From: Legionella parisiensis | Lineage (GTDB): Bacteria; Pseudomonadota; Gammaproteobacteria; Legionellales; Legionellaceae | NCBI RefSeq assembly: GCF_001467945.1 | Contig: NZ_LNYQ01000013.1 | Span: 1,709,910 to 1,773,909, forward strand | Direction: 5' to 3' | DNA: 64,000 bases | Shown here: piece after piece, positions 9,241 to 18,300 of the stretch | Layout of the letters: each line of letters starts with the position of its first letter | Position numbering within the stretch: the first letter of the stretch is position 1 | Made by a program: the position numbers and the translations under genes | Notes under the pieces: model-generated | What the model saw: only the letters and a program-made list of their open reading frames with translations | Told to the model about the DNA's origin: nothing | Database searches by the model: none

Positions 9241-9915
9241 TTACCCTCTTACAGTATCACTGTTTTGTTGTTCTATAAGCGATATTAGTTCTTCCTGAAA
9301 TAAATCAAATCGATTTAATAAATCATTAGCTCGTGTTGTATAGCGGTTATATGCGATAACCGCTGGTATAGCAGTAAATAAACCCAAAGCTGTAGCTACT
9401 AATGCTTCAGAAATACCTGGTGCTACCATAGCAATCGTTGCCTGCTGAGCATGGCCTAATGCCTGAAAAGAAGTCATTATACCCCAAACCGTACCAAATA
9501 GTCCTACATAAGGTGCAATAGAACCTACAGAGGCAAAAAAAGGTAAATGTTTTTCTAATTTCTCTGCTTCTTTTGCATGAGTAATTTGCATAACACGTTG
9601 TATCGGTTCAACGACTATTTTGCCTTGTTTTCTGGCTCGCACAAATTCTTTGAATCCCGCATGAAAAATAGCCGCCATCCCTTGTCGTTCATCCGAATTA
9701 CTATCAATATCAGCATATAGCCTGCTTAAATCACCACTATCCCAAAATCTTTGATTAAAACTATCTGTGAGCTGTTTTTTACGATTAAAAAACCAGGCTC
9801 GTTGAAATATTAATGTCCAAGAAGTAATGGATGCAGCAGCGAGCAATATCATAACTGATTTAACAACCATACCTGCTTGCATAAAATACATTAATACATT
9901 TGCTTGATTACCCAT
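9241..9915 (-). CDS. tolQ: Tol-Pal system motor subunit TolQ
   Basis: MotA/TolQ/ExbB family protein of 224 residues. It has an N-terminal membrane helix (VVKSVMILLAAASITSWTLIF), a cytoplasmic loop, and two further helices with the conserved stretch ASVGSIAPYVGLFGTVWGIM and ALVATALGLFTAIPAVIAYN. TolQ pentamers surround TolR and make the proton channel. First of the tolQRAB genes; ybgC lies 69 bases upstream on the same strand. Confidence 0.95.
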   Translation of the reverse strand: MGNQANVLMYFMQAGMVVKSVMILLAAASITSWTLIFQRAWFFNRKKQLTDSFNQRFWDSGDLSRLYADIDSNSDERQGMAAIFHAGFKEFVRARKQGKIVVEPIQRVMQITHAKEAEKLEKHLPFFASVGSIAPYVGLFGTVWGIMTSFQALGHAQQATIAMVAPGISEALVATALGLFTAIPAVIAYNRYTTRANDLLNRFDLFQEELISLIEQQNSDTVRG

Positions 9916-9984
9916 CTATATTATCTCCAGTACCATTTCACGCTTGGCTTCATCTATAACAAATTTCAATAACAATTTTTTTAT

Positions 9985-10365
9985 TCAATGGGGAAAGCGT
10001 TTTGGTTTCAAATTACTATTCACGCATACCACTTGAATTTTGGCTTCACACACTATTATTTCCTGCTCATTTTGCATTCTCTGATCGAATAAAAAACTAC
10101 AAGCGCCTAGTTGTTGCACTTGAGTTTTAATTGTTAATAAATCATCCAATCGAGCAGGTGCTTTATAACGAAGATGTACATCATATATTGCAAAAAGAGT
10201 ATCCTCTTTCATCAAATCAGAGAGGATCAAATTATTTTTCCTTAGCATTTCTGTACGAGCACGCTCAAAATAACAAAGATAATTCGCATGATAAACAATC
10301 CCCATATAATCTACGTCTTCAGCGTAAACACGGAAGGAGTGTTGATGCGTCATTGTGGCATCCAT
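9985..10365 (-). CDS. ybgC: Acyl-CoA thioesterase YbgC (Tol-Pal associated, hotdog fold)
   Basis: 4-hydroxybenzoyl-CoA thioesterase-like hotdog protein, 126 residues, with the active-site Asp in YAEDVDYMGIVYHANY and the helix FERARTEML. YbgC hydrolyses short-chain acyl-CoA and is encoded at the head of tol-pal operons in most gammaproteobacteria, perhaps for phospholipid metabolism at the septum. Several ATG codons lie close together. I keep the first (10365), whose Shine-Dalgarno sequence overlaps the ruvB stop; ATG four codons inside would also leave the whole domain. It is 9 bases after ruvB, so ruvB-ybgC-tolQRAB may be cotranscribed. Confidence 0.92.
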   Translation of the reverse strand: MDATMTHQHSFRVYAEDVDYMGIVYHANYLCYFERARTEMLRKNNLILSDLMKEDTLFAIYDVHLRYKAPARLDDLLTIKTQVQQLGACSFLFDQRMQNEQEIIVCEAKIQVVCVNSNLKPKRFPH

Positions 10366-10374
10366 TGATTCATC

Positions 10375-11379
10375 CTACTCTACTGTATTTAAGCCAAAAT
10401 GCTGATACGCTCTTGGTGTTGCTATTCTACCTCTTGACGTGCGCATAAGGAATCCTTTTTGTATTAAAAATGGCTCTAAAACATCTTCAATTGTGCCTTT
10501 TTCCTCACCAATTGCTGCCGCAATGCTATCAACACCTACCGGCCCACCATTAAATTGTTCAATTACCGCTAGAAGTAATTTTCTATCCATGAGATCGAAT
10601 CCATGTTGATCTACATCCAACATTTTCAAAGCTTTTTGCGCAATGTCAACACTAATAATCCCGCTCCCCTTAACCTCAGCATAATCTCGAACACGTCGCA
10701 ATAAACGATTGGCAATACGCGGTGTTCCTCTTGATCGAAGTGCGATCTCTCTTGCTCCGTCGGGTTTGGTTTTTACATTGAGCAATTGAGCGGACCGTGC
10801 AACAATTTGTGATAATGAATCAACAGAATAATATTCCAGACGCTGTACAATGCCAAATCGATCTCTAAGGGGCGAAGTAAGCAACCCGGCCCGTGTCGTT
10901 GCGCCAATTAAAGTAAAAGGAGGCAGTTCCAATTTGATAGAGCGGGCAGCAGGCCCTTCGCCGATCATAATATCCAATTTATAATCTTCCATGGCAGGAT
11001 AGAGTATTTCCTCTATTACAGGGCTAAGCCTGTGAATTTCGTCAATAAATAGAACATCATTTGCTTGCAAGTTGGTGAGTATTGCCGCAATATCCCCTGC
11101 CCTTTCAATAACCGGTCCTGATGTTTGGCGTAGATTGACACCCATTTCATGTGCAATAATATTGGCCAAAGTAGTTTTGCCAAGGCCAGGCGGGCCAAAA
11201 ATTAAAACATGATCTAGTGCATCGCTTCGCTTTTTTGCTGCATCGATAAAAATTTGCATCTGCGAACTTACCACATCTTGTCCAATATATTCACTAAGGC
11301 TTAGAGGTCTAATGGCACGATCGATAGCCTCTTCTGAGGTAGTACTTTGAGTACTGATTAAGCGGTCACTTTCCAGCAT
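10375..11379 (-). CDS. ruvB: Holliday junction branch-migration helicase RuvB
   Basis: AAA+ ATPase of 334 residues that drives branch migration with RuvA during recombination repair. Visible features are Walker [10 protein letters not shown], Walker [10 protein letters not shown], sensor [10 protein letters not shown] with the arginine, and a C-terminal winged helix ([17 protein letters not shown]). Length is normal. ruvA and ruvC are not upstream in this window: the next gene on the same strand, 180 bases away, is a lineage-specific membrane protein. So ruvB is separated from ruvCA here. Confidence 0.97.
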   Translation of the reverse strand: MLESDRLISTQSTTSEEAIDRAIRPLSLSEYIGQDVVSSQMQIFIDAAKKRSDALDHVLIFGPPGLGKTTLANIIAHEMGVNLRQTSGPVIERAGDIAAILTNLQANDVLFIDEIHRLSPVIEEILYPAMEDYKLDIMIGEGPAARSIKLELPPFTLIGATTRAGLLTSPLRDRFGIVQRLEYYSVDSLSQIVARSAQLLNVKTKPDGAREIALRSRGTPRIANRLLRRVRDYAEVKGSGIISVDIAQKALKMLDVDQHGFDLMDRKLLLAVIEQFNGGPVGVDSIAAAIGEEKGTIEDVLEPFLIQKGFLMRTSRGRIATPRAYQHFGLNTVE

Positions 11380-11505
11380 AAAGTTCTTTTAAGAGTTCAG
11401 ATGAATGGTAGCATTTTATCATATGTTTTTTGAATAGCAGCTTATTTGTTAATAGATATTTATGAGCCGCATGAAGGTGATGTCTAAAAAGTAAATATCC
11501 ATTAG

Positions 11506-11534
11506 CCCGGATTACAGTTTTACCTTCATCCGGG
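11506..11534 (-). terminator. CCCGGA hairpin after the 210-residue protein gene
   Basis: CCCGGA (11506-11511) pairs with TCCGGG (11529-11534) around a 17-base loop, 27 bases past the stop of the gene at 11561. The stem is short and no T-run follows, so terminator function is uncertain. It may instead be one of the GC-rich palindromes scattered between Legionella genes. Confidence 0.4.
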
Positions 11535-11560
11535 TCACCAAATCCCTTAGATATAAAAGA

Positions 11561-12193
11561 TTATACTTGGCTTATTTGATAAGATAATCCCTCTTTTTGT
11601 GTGAATTCATAAGAGTCTGATGCAGGTAGTTCCGGAGACGATACTGAAGGTTTAAAGAACCGTATTAAATTCTTTTCTCGATCAAACTCTTCCTCTATTG
11701 GAGCAAACGATTTAAATTCATCAAGGCAATTGAAAAAGCGAACTGTTGAGCATATTGCAGTCACACAAAAAACTGATAATACAGATAGTGCAAAAAAAGG
11801 ATTAATCGCTACTAATGGGGCTGCCATAAGAACACAATATGAAAAGATTGTACTTGATAGTGCGGCCCAAAATAATAATTCTAATGAAGTAAGAATATTC
11901 TCGAGAACAACCCCATTTTTTCTTAACGACTTTATTTCTTTAAGTTCTTTTAAAACTTCTTTAGTGTTTAATTCTCCATTTTTTGCACTCTCAAGTCCTA
12001 ATACAAGAAGTTCATATAGTTTAATAGACTCCTTTTCTGATTCACCATCAAGCGCATCAATATATAGCTTGTGATAATAAGCTTTAAGCGCCTTTAATTG
12101 TCTTTCAATTTCTTCATTAAATTCTACTCCGCGAAACAATGCATCAATTTTTCTATCGCATTCGTTTAAACGTTTTTCCATTGCTGTCGACAT
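11561..12193 (-). CDS. Coiled-coil membrane protein of unknown function, lineage-specific
   Basis: The 210-residue product has a charged helical N-terminal half (residues 1-95, heptad-like: ECDRKIDALF, EEIERQLKALKAYY), two hydrophobic helices at about 102-125 and 128-150, and a soluble tail. I do not recognise an enzyme motif. A decayed paralog lies directly upstream (12368-12800): the same stretches NGELNTKEVLKEL, NILTSLELLFW and FFNCLDEFKSF can be aligned to it, so the gene arose in a tandem pair. A membrane hairpin plus coiled coil is seen in many Legionella effectors, but nothing here proves secretion. Confidence 0.7.
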   Translation of the reverse strand: MSTAMEKRLNECDRKIDALFRGVEFNEEIERQLKALKAYYHKLYIDALDGESEKESIKLYELLVLGLESAKNGELNTKEVLKELKEIKSLRKNGVVLENILTSLELLFWAALSSTIFSYCVLMAAPLVAINPFFALSVLSVFCVTAICSTVRFFNCLDEFKSFAPIEEEFDREKNLIRFFKPSVSSPELPASDSYEFTQKEGLSYQISQV

Positions 12194-12367
12194 AATTCAT
12201 CCCTTAATCTAATAAAAAATTGGCACTTGTAGTGATCAGTAAATAATCAAGGACGTTTTATAGCATAATTGAAAAAACAGTTAAAGCGAACCAAGTAACT
12301 TAACCTTTAGAACTAATCTCACATCATAGTCATCTTTTCAAAAAATTGCTCCTCTGCAAGAGATTGC

Positions 12368-12800
12368 TCAGCGATTGCCGCGCTTAATACGTTTATGGGA
12401 GAAACGCAGTTTAAAAAAAGACACCAAACTTAGTTCTCGCTTCTCTTCTTCATTCAGTTGATAACATGATTTAATATCATCATAACATTGGAATAAATTA
12501 CCTATTGATTTAATCATTAGAGCAGCACCAGCAATAAGTTAGTCCGAATCCTAAAATTAGATTGAGTAGGGTTACTGTAGTTGCACAAAGAAAAACATAG
12601 TAGTTACTAAACACCAAAAAGTCATTTCCAGTGCTTTCACAATGTTATAAAAAACAATACCTAGCGTGCTTTCAAAAGTTGTATTATGAATTTTTTGTAA
12701 CAACTCAACTGCAGAAAATTGACCATTTTGACTGTAACAAGATTGTCAATAAACAATTCATAACACTCTACAATCTTTTTGGGTACATATTGCTGAAAGA
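12368..12800 (-). pseudogene. Frameshifted paralog of the adjacent 210-residue membrane protein
   Basis: No open frame spans the region, but reading the minus strand with frame changes gives ECYELFIDNLVTVK, then NGQFSAVELLQKI with GIVFYNIVKALEMTFW, then a hydrophobic stretch, then LFQCYDDIKSCYQLNEEEKREL and VSFFK. These align in order with KLYELLVLGLESAK, NGELNTKEVLKEL, GVVLENILTSLELLFW and FFNCLDEFKSFAPIEEEF of the intact gene at 11561-12193. At least three frameshifts are needed. The N-terminal end runs into the 3' end of rpoE and is missing. A 49-codon frame with an ATG at 12517 is the last segment and is probably not a gene by itself. Confidence 0.7.
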
Positions 12801-12811
12801 AAAAAGTTTAT

Positions 12812-13369
12812 TTAAACAAATTGACCTATTGACTCCATAATTAATTTTCGTGCCCTAAAAATACGAGATCGCACCGTTCCAACAGGGCAGTCCATTTTTT
12901 TTGCAATATCTTCATAAGATTTACCATCCAGGATATACATCCCATAACAAAGGCGTAACTCCTCAGATAAAGTAGAAAGAATTGACTCCAGTTGTTCGCC
13001 GAACTCGATATTAATCAATAGATATTCTGGGGACAATTGCACCGAAGGATAATAATTATCAGCATATTCTGCCTCCATATCCATACGCAAATTAGCAGCA
13101 CGGTAATGGTTTTTGATTGTATTTTGTGTAATTCTATATAACCAAGTAGAGAATTGACTTTTCTTTTTAAAATAATGTAGATAGCGATAGACTTTAATTA
13201 ATACTTCTTGCGCCAGATCACTAACATTTGCCCTATCTTGAATATGTAAGTAAATAATTTGCTGTATTTTATTATTATAGCGGGAAAACAACAGATTATA
13301 AGCTTCCATTTCTCCCTGTCTCGCCAAATTAATCAAGTCCTCATCGCTATAAGAAGTTTCTTTATTCAT
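12812..13369 (-). CDS. rpoE: ECF sigma factor RpoE-like
   Basis: Sigma70-family factor with region 2 (AQEVLIKVYRYLHYF followed by STWLYRITQNTIKNHYR) and region 4 (LSEELRLCYGMYILDGKSYEDIAKKMDCPVGTVRSRIFRARK). It is the extracytoplasmic-function type, related to RpoE, which directs RNA polymerase to envelope-stress genes. I place the start at ATG 13369 because GAGGA precedes it; the GTG one codon earlier would be too close. No anti-sigma gene (rseA) follows: downstream there is only the paralog pseudogene. So either the anti-sigma partner is elsewhere or control differs from the E. coli rpoE-rseABC operon. Confidence 0.9.
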   Translation of the reverse strand: MNKETSYSDEDLINLARQGEMEAYNLLFSRYNNKIQQIIYLHIQDRANVSDLAQEVLIKVYRYLHYFKKKSQFSTWLYRITQNTIKNHYRAANLRMDMEAEYADNYYPSVQLSPEYLLINIEFGEQLESILSTLSEELRLCYGMYILDGKSYEDIAKKMDCPVGTVRSRIFRARKLIMESIGQFV

Positions 13370-13427
13370 CACTTCCTCATAATTCCATTATAAGAACGAA
13401 TGGTCAATATTTGCACTATATGTCTAA

Positions 13428-13844
13428 TTATATACTACTTTGACTTATTTGGAGATGTAATAAACGTAATTGATGGCTTGTTATCTGGTCAAGAAATATA
13501 ACTATCCGCTTTTTTTGACTTGAATTCGCAAATTCGATAAGTTGAAAAAGAGCGTTGTGAATGAGGATAATGGCTTGAGTATAAGTCTCCCTCCTATCCT
13601 GATCCATTTCCAAAACCCATGCATTGTTTGTAAATTGAATTTTTTTAACTGATGAGTATGGCCTCTGATTGGCCCAATCAATTTTCAGTAAGATAAAAAT
13701 AAAGCCAAGTAAAATGGGTTTGATAAATAGAGCTATTGATGAATAAAGGATCAAAATGGCAGTCATGAGATAGATCACTAAAATCAAACGCAAATAAGTC
13801 TTTGACTTTCCTGGCTCAATTACTATTTCGGATAATCGCGACAA
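13428..13844 (-). CDS. ygfX: YgfX/CptA-like inner-membrane protein
   Basis: The 138-residue protein has two close hydrophobic helices (about residues 20-37 and 40-55) and a cytoplasmic C-terminal part (NAWVLEMDQDR). This shape and its position directly after sdhE match YgfX (CptA), reported in E. coli as the partner of SdhE/CptB and as affecting MreB and FtsZ. It overlaps sdhE by 29 bases and the start is TTG. Sequence identity to the E. coli protein cannot be judged by eye, so the call leans on synteny. Confidence 0.75.
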   Translation of the reverse strand: MSRLSEIVIEPGKSKTYLRLILVIYLMTAILILYSSIALFIKPILLGFIFILLKIDWANQRPYSSVKKIQFTNNAWVLEMDQDRRETYTQAIILIHNALFQLIEFANSSQKKRIVIFLDQITSHQLRLLHLQISQSSI

Positions 13845-14061
13845 TTTTCTTTAACTCTTGATCGTGAGGCTCTTCATGACCCATTAACCAAGCGAATAAC
13901 TCCGGATCAGTGCAACTTAATAGTGAATTAAAAGCCTCGAATTCTTGTGCAGACAAATGCACTAGCTGATACTCCATAAAATGCTGCAAAATAAGATCCA
14001 ATTCTAGCATTCCTCGGCGGCAATGCCATGCAAGTCTTGCTTTTTCCTTGGGATCCAACAT
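13816..14061 (-). CDS. sdhE: FAD assembly factor SdhE
   Basis: Small (81 residues) all-helical protein that promotes covalent attachment of FAD to succinate dehydrogenase SdhA and fumarate reductase. The hallmark RRGMLELD is present near residue 15, followed by the helices LSAQEFEAFNSLL and PELFAWLMGHEEP typical of the YgfY/CptB family. It heads the sdhE-ygfX pair and is divergent from ygfZ, an order also found in enterobacteria. Confidence 0.95.
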   Translation of the reverse strand: MLDPKEKARLAWHCRRGMLELDLILQHFMEYQLVHLSAQEFEAFNSLLSCTDPELFAWLMGHEEPHDQELKKIVAIIRNSN

Positions 14062-14233
14062 GGGTAAATCTCTTTATAATAAGTTACAGACACATAATAC
14101 ACTACTGTCTTTATAAACGGAAATCATTAAACCTCTTTAAAACACTACTATGGCGAGTTTAAAAAATCAGATAAACTCCGTATATTTCAATTGACAGTTA
14201 CTTCGAAGTGACTGTTTTTTTAGGTTTAAAACG

Positions 14234-15235
14234 ATGAGCACAACTTTTACACATTTAATCAATCACAGAGTATTAACTACCTTCAAAGCATTAGAGAAAG
14301 AATTAGTACTTCTACCTCATAAAAATTATTTGTTTGATTTATCTTATCTTACAGTGATTGATGTTGAGGGCAATAAAGCTATTGATTTTCTTCAAGGACA
14401 GTTAACCTGCGACTTGAACTTCTTATCTGACATACAAATGATTGAAGGTGCACAGTGTAATCTTAAAGGACGAATTCTCGCTTTAATGGATATAATTACC
14501 TGGCAAGGAGTTAAGCTAGTACTACCTGAAGATTTACAAGAGAGCACGATTAACTCATTAAGCAAATATGCATTACTGTCTCGCGTTATGCTTAAAAAAA
14601 ACACCCAATTTAATATTTTTGGATTTTATCTACAAAATCATGAAGATATTACTCCTGATACAAAGTTTTTCCCTGATGCACTTTATGCTCACACTTATAC
14701 TAACCATTCATGTTCTTATCATTTAGGTAATGGATTTTATATTTTTCTAGTCCAGACTGATTATGCACATGCGATACAAGAACATTTTATGAAAAAGGAG
14801 CAATTTCTTGGTTCTTTAACCTGGCACACTTTAAGATTATTCCAACATCAAATAGAAATTTACCCCGAATCCCGAGGCTTATTTTTACCGCATAGACTTG
14901 GTTTACAACAAACACCATACATCAGTTTCACTAAAGGATGCTATAAAGGGCAAGAAATTATTGCTCGAATGCACTATAAAGCGACGATAAAACACCAATT
15001 GAAAATCTATGAAATTGAAACTGAGAAAAAAATTTATTCCGGACAAAAGCTATTAAGTAAGCCTGCAGGAACGGAAATTGGTGAATTAGTTGACTTTTCT
15101 ATTCTAAAATCTGGACGGTATTTAATTGCTGTAAGTGTATTGAATGAAGCAGAGCGGAATGTGTTTTTTGAGGGACATAATCAACTAGTAGAGTTAACTA
15201 ATGCATCACTTACCTTATCAAATCCACTTGCTTGA
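14234..15235 (+). CDS. ygfZ: Folate-binding iron-sulphur cluster maturation protein YgfZ
   Basis: GcvT-like folate-binding protein of 333 residues with the family signature KGCYKGQEIIAR around residue 237, which contains the conserved cysteine. YgfZ helps repair or complete Fe-S clusters of enzymes such as MiaB and succinate dehydrogenase, in a folate-dependent way. Its divergence from sdhE, another succinate dehydrogenase assembly factor, fits. The ATG at 14234 has only a weak AGG upstream. The 170-base divergent gap holds the promoters of both units. Confidence 0.93.
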   Translation: MSTTFTHLINHRVLTTFKALEKELVLLPHKNYLFDLSYLTVIDVEGNKAIDFLQGQLTCDLNFLSDIQMIEGAQCNLKGRILALMDIITWQGVKLVLPEDLQESTINSLSKYALLSRVMLKKNTQFNIFGFYLQNHEDITPDTKFFPDALYAHTYTNHSCSYHLGNGFYIFLVQTDYAHAIQEHFMKKEQFLGSLTWHTLRLFQHQIEIYPESRGLFLPHRLGLQQTPYISFTKGCYKGQEIIARMHYKATIKHQLKIYEIETEKKIYSGQKLLSKPAGTEIGELVDFSILKSGRYLIAVSVLNEAERNVFFEGHNQLVELTNASLTLSNPLA

Positions 15236-15249
15236 CATAATCTTGTTGA

Positions 15250-15274
15250 AACCAGTGGGTTGAACCCACTGGTT
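15250..15274. terminator. Hairpin between ygfZ and the convergent glutamate dehydrogenase
   Basis: AACCAGTGGGTT, a central G, then AACCCACTGGTT: a 12-base perfect stem with only one unpaired centre base (three to five in practice), 14 bases after the ygfZ stop and before the convergent gdh end. It is followed by CTTGCTTT. Probably the ygfZ terminator, perhaps bidirectional. Confidence 0.75.
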
Positions 15275-15331
15275 CTTGCTTTATCATAAACTGATCAAAA
15301 AGATGAAGATCTTTCTCAAACGATAGTCCTA

Positions 15332-18300
15332 TTATGCTTCTTGCTCAACCAGTGCATAAGATTGTAAAGTTGTTTGAGTCAAATCCAGTAATTCCCTGAT
15401 CGCAACAAAAAACATAGTATAGTTTAGAATTGAACTTGCTTTTAGATCCGCCAATATAAAGCGCCAACGTTGAATTAATGCACGATGAGACTCTCCCCAA
15501 GAAGCAAGACGTGCCTGTAAATCCGGATTATCGCCATCATAGTTAATTAGTCCAGCAGTGAGTTGACGTTGCTGCCAATCCAAATCATCTCGCAATGCTT
15601 CTCTGGAGAGAGACTCCCAATGATTCTCACTTGGATGTATAATAATTTGTTTTCTTATCCAGGCGAGATCCAGGAACTCCCCAATTCCGAAATAAATCTC
15701 AGCAACCTGTGCTACCTTCATATTTCTCTTGTAAGCGATTTCGATAATGTCGGTTGCCGCAAATAAACCTCGAGTTACAGTTAGATCATGTGCCAGTGCT
15801 GGTGGAATTCCTTCACCAATAAGCTCTTGATAATGTTCATCATATTTTGCCCGTCGTTCTTCATTTAAAATCACGGGTATGGACATCTTCAACTCAACAA
15901 CACCTTGGGCGTAGAGTTTTACAACTTCAGAAATATCCACGGCCCTACGTTGACTACGCAAGAACCAACGAGTAATGCGTCGAGCCAATCTGGAATAAAG
16001 CATCATCATTTCGATCTGCTTTTTAGCACTTATTTTAGTACCCAATTCTTCGATCTGTTTCCAAACAGCTTCTAAATTAAGGACAGATCGAGTAATTACA
16101 TATGCTCTTACGATTGCAGAAACAGGGGCTCCTGTTTCATCCTGTAGTCTGTAAATGTAAGTAAAGCCCATCTCATTGACTATAATATTGCTTAATCGAG
16201 TCGCTATTATTTCTCTTTTTAGTGGATGAGATTGCATTTGTTTGCTAAACCGCTCTTGCAAAGGTTTCGGAAATGAGCTAATTAAAAATTGTGTCATATA
16301 CACCTCTTCGGGAACACCTGAAGCCAGAATTTGTTCCTTAAGAATTGTTTTACTGTAACACATCAATACAGCAATGCTGGGACGCATCAAGCCTTTACCC
16401 ATTAATTTGCGTTCCAAAATAACCTTATCGTCAGGCAAGTACTCAAGATTACGATCAATTTTTCCAGTGCGTTCCAATTCACTAATATAGCGGCTTTGTA
16501 AATCCAATGCTTGCAGCGGCTGCGATGCGGTTAAACTGATGGCTCTCGTTTGCAAGAAATTGTCACGTAGTACCAACTTGCTGACCTCATCGGTCATTTC
16601 AATTAACAATTCATTGCGTTGTTTTGGAGTCAAATCACCGACTGCTACAATGCTGTTCAACAAGATCTTTATATTTACTTCTTTATCCGAACAATTCACA
16701 CCACCCGAATTATCAATGAAGTCGGTATACACCATCCCCCCACATAATGAGTATTCTACTCGTGCTAATTGGGTTAATCCCAAGTTACCGCCCTCACCTA
16801 CAACTTTGCACTGTAATTGTTTTGCATTGACTCGAGTTCCATCATTGGTTCGGTCACCGACATTAGCATTTGATTCTGTACTGGCCTTAACATAAGTACC
16901 AATTCCTGCACTCCATAGTAAGTCAACTTTAGCTTTTAAAATTGCTTTAATTAACTCATTTGGCTCAATCTCGGTTTGTTTAATTCCAAAAGCCGCTTGC
17001 ATTTCCTTGCTGACAGGGATGGATTTGGCATTCCGATTAAACACACCTCCACCCTTGGAAATAAGCTTTTTATCATAATCGGTCCAATTTGAACGTGGTA
17101 AATGAAATAAACGCTCTCTTTCTTTGTAACTGACTTCTGCATTAGGATCAGGATCAACAAAAATATGGATGTGGTTAAATGCACCAATTAACTTGATATG
17201 TTTTGACAACAGCATACCATTACCAAAAACATCTCCAGCCATATCTCCGATACCAACAACAGTAAAATCGTTATTTTCAATGTCTATATCTAATTCATAG
17301 AAATGACGCTTCACTGATTCCCATGCACCTTTGGCTGTAATTCCCATTTTCTTATGGTCATAACCTATTGATCCACCTGATGCAAAAGCATCACCTAACC
17401 AAAAGCCATATTCCAAAGAAATGGCATTAGCAAGGTCAGAGAAGGTTGCCGTACCTTTATCTGCAGCAACAACAAGATAAGGATCATCCTCATCAAAACA
17501 TATAACGTTTGAAGGCTTGACTACTTTACCATCAATGTAATTATCTGTGATATCAAGAAGACCACGAATAAATAATTGGTAACAACCGATTCCCTCAGCC
17601 ATTATTTCTTCACGAGTACCGTTCACAGGTAAAAACTTAGGTACAAAACCACCTTTTGCGCCACTAGGTACAATAACTGAGTTTTTCACTTGCTGCGCTT
17701 TCATTAATCCAAGTATTTCTGTACGGAAATCTTCCCTGCGGTCAGACCAACGCAAACCGCCGCGAGCAACTTTGCCGCAACGTAAATGAACCCCTTCAAA
17801 ACGTGGAGAGTAAACAAAAATTTCAAACATCGGATGTGGTTTTGGCACACCGGGGATAATTTTACTGTTTAACTTAAGTGAAATATAAGGTTTATGGTGT
17901 CCATCTTCATTTATTTGATAAAAGTTAGTACGTAATGTAGCACTAATAGCATGAATGTATTGTCTGATTATTTTATCTTCATCAAGATTTGATACTGTAT
18001 CAAGATCATTTAATATTTCTATGGATAAATCAGCAAAACGATCTTCTCGATTAGAATCATCCGCAGGATTACAGCGAATTTCAAATAAATTCACTAATTT
18101 TTTAGCAATAGCAACATTATTATTTAACGCCATTTCCATATAGTCTTGGCTAAAAGTAATACCTATTTGCTTAAAATATTTGGCATAGGTACGTAAAACA
18201 GCCACTTCACGCCAATTCAGTCCTGCTGATAAAACCAACTGATTAAATCCGTCATTTTCAGCTTGACCAAACCAAACTTTAGCAAAGGCGTTCTGGAATA

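Noticed and set aside
12631..12840. 69-codon plus-strand frame near the rpoE end
   Set aside because: Lies opposite the decayed paralog, whose minus-strand translation is clearly homologous to the neighbouring gene.
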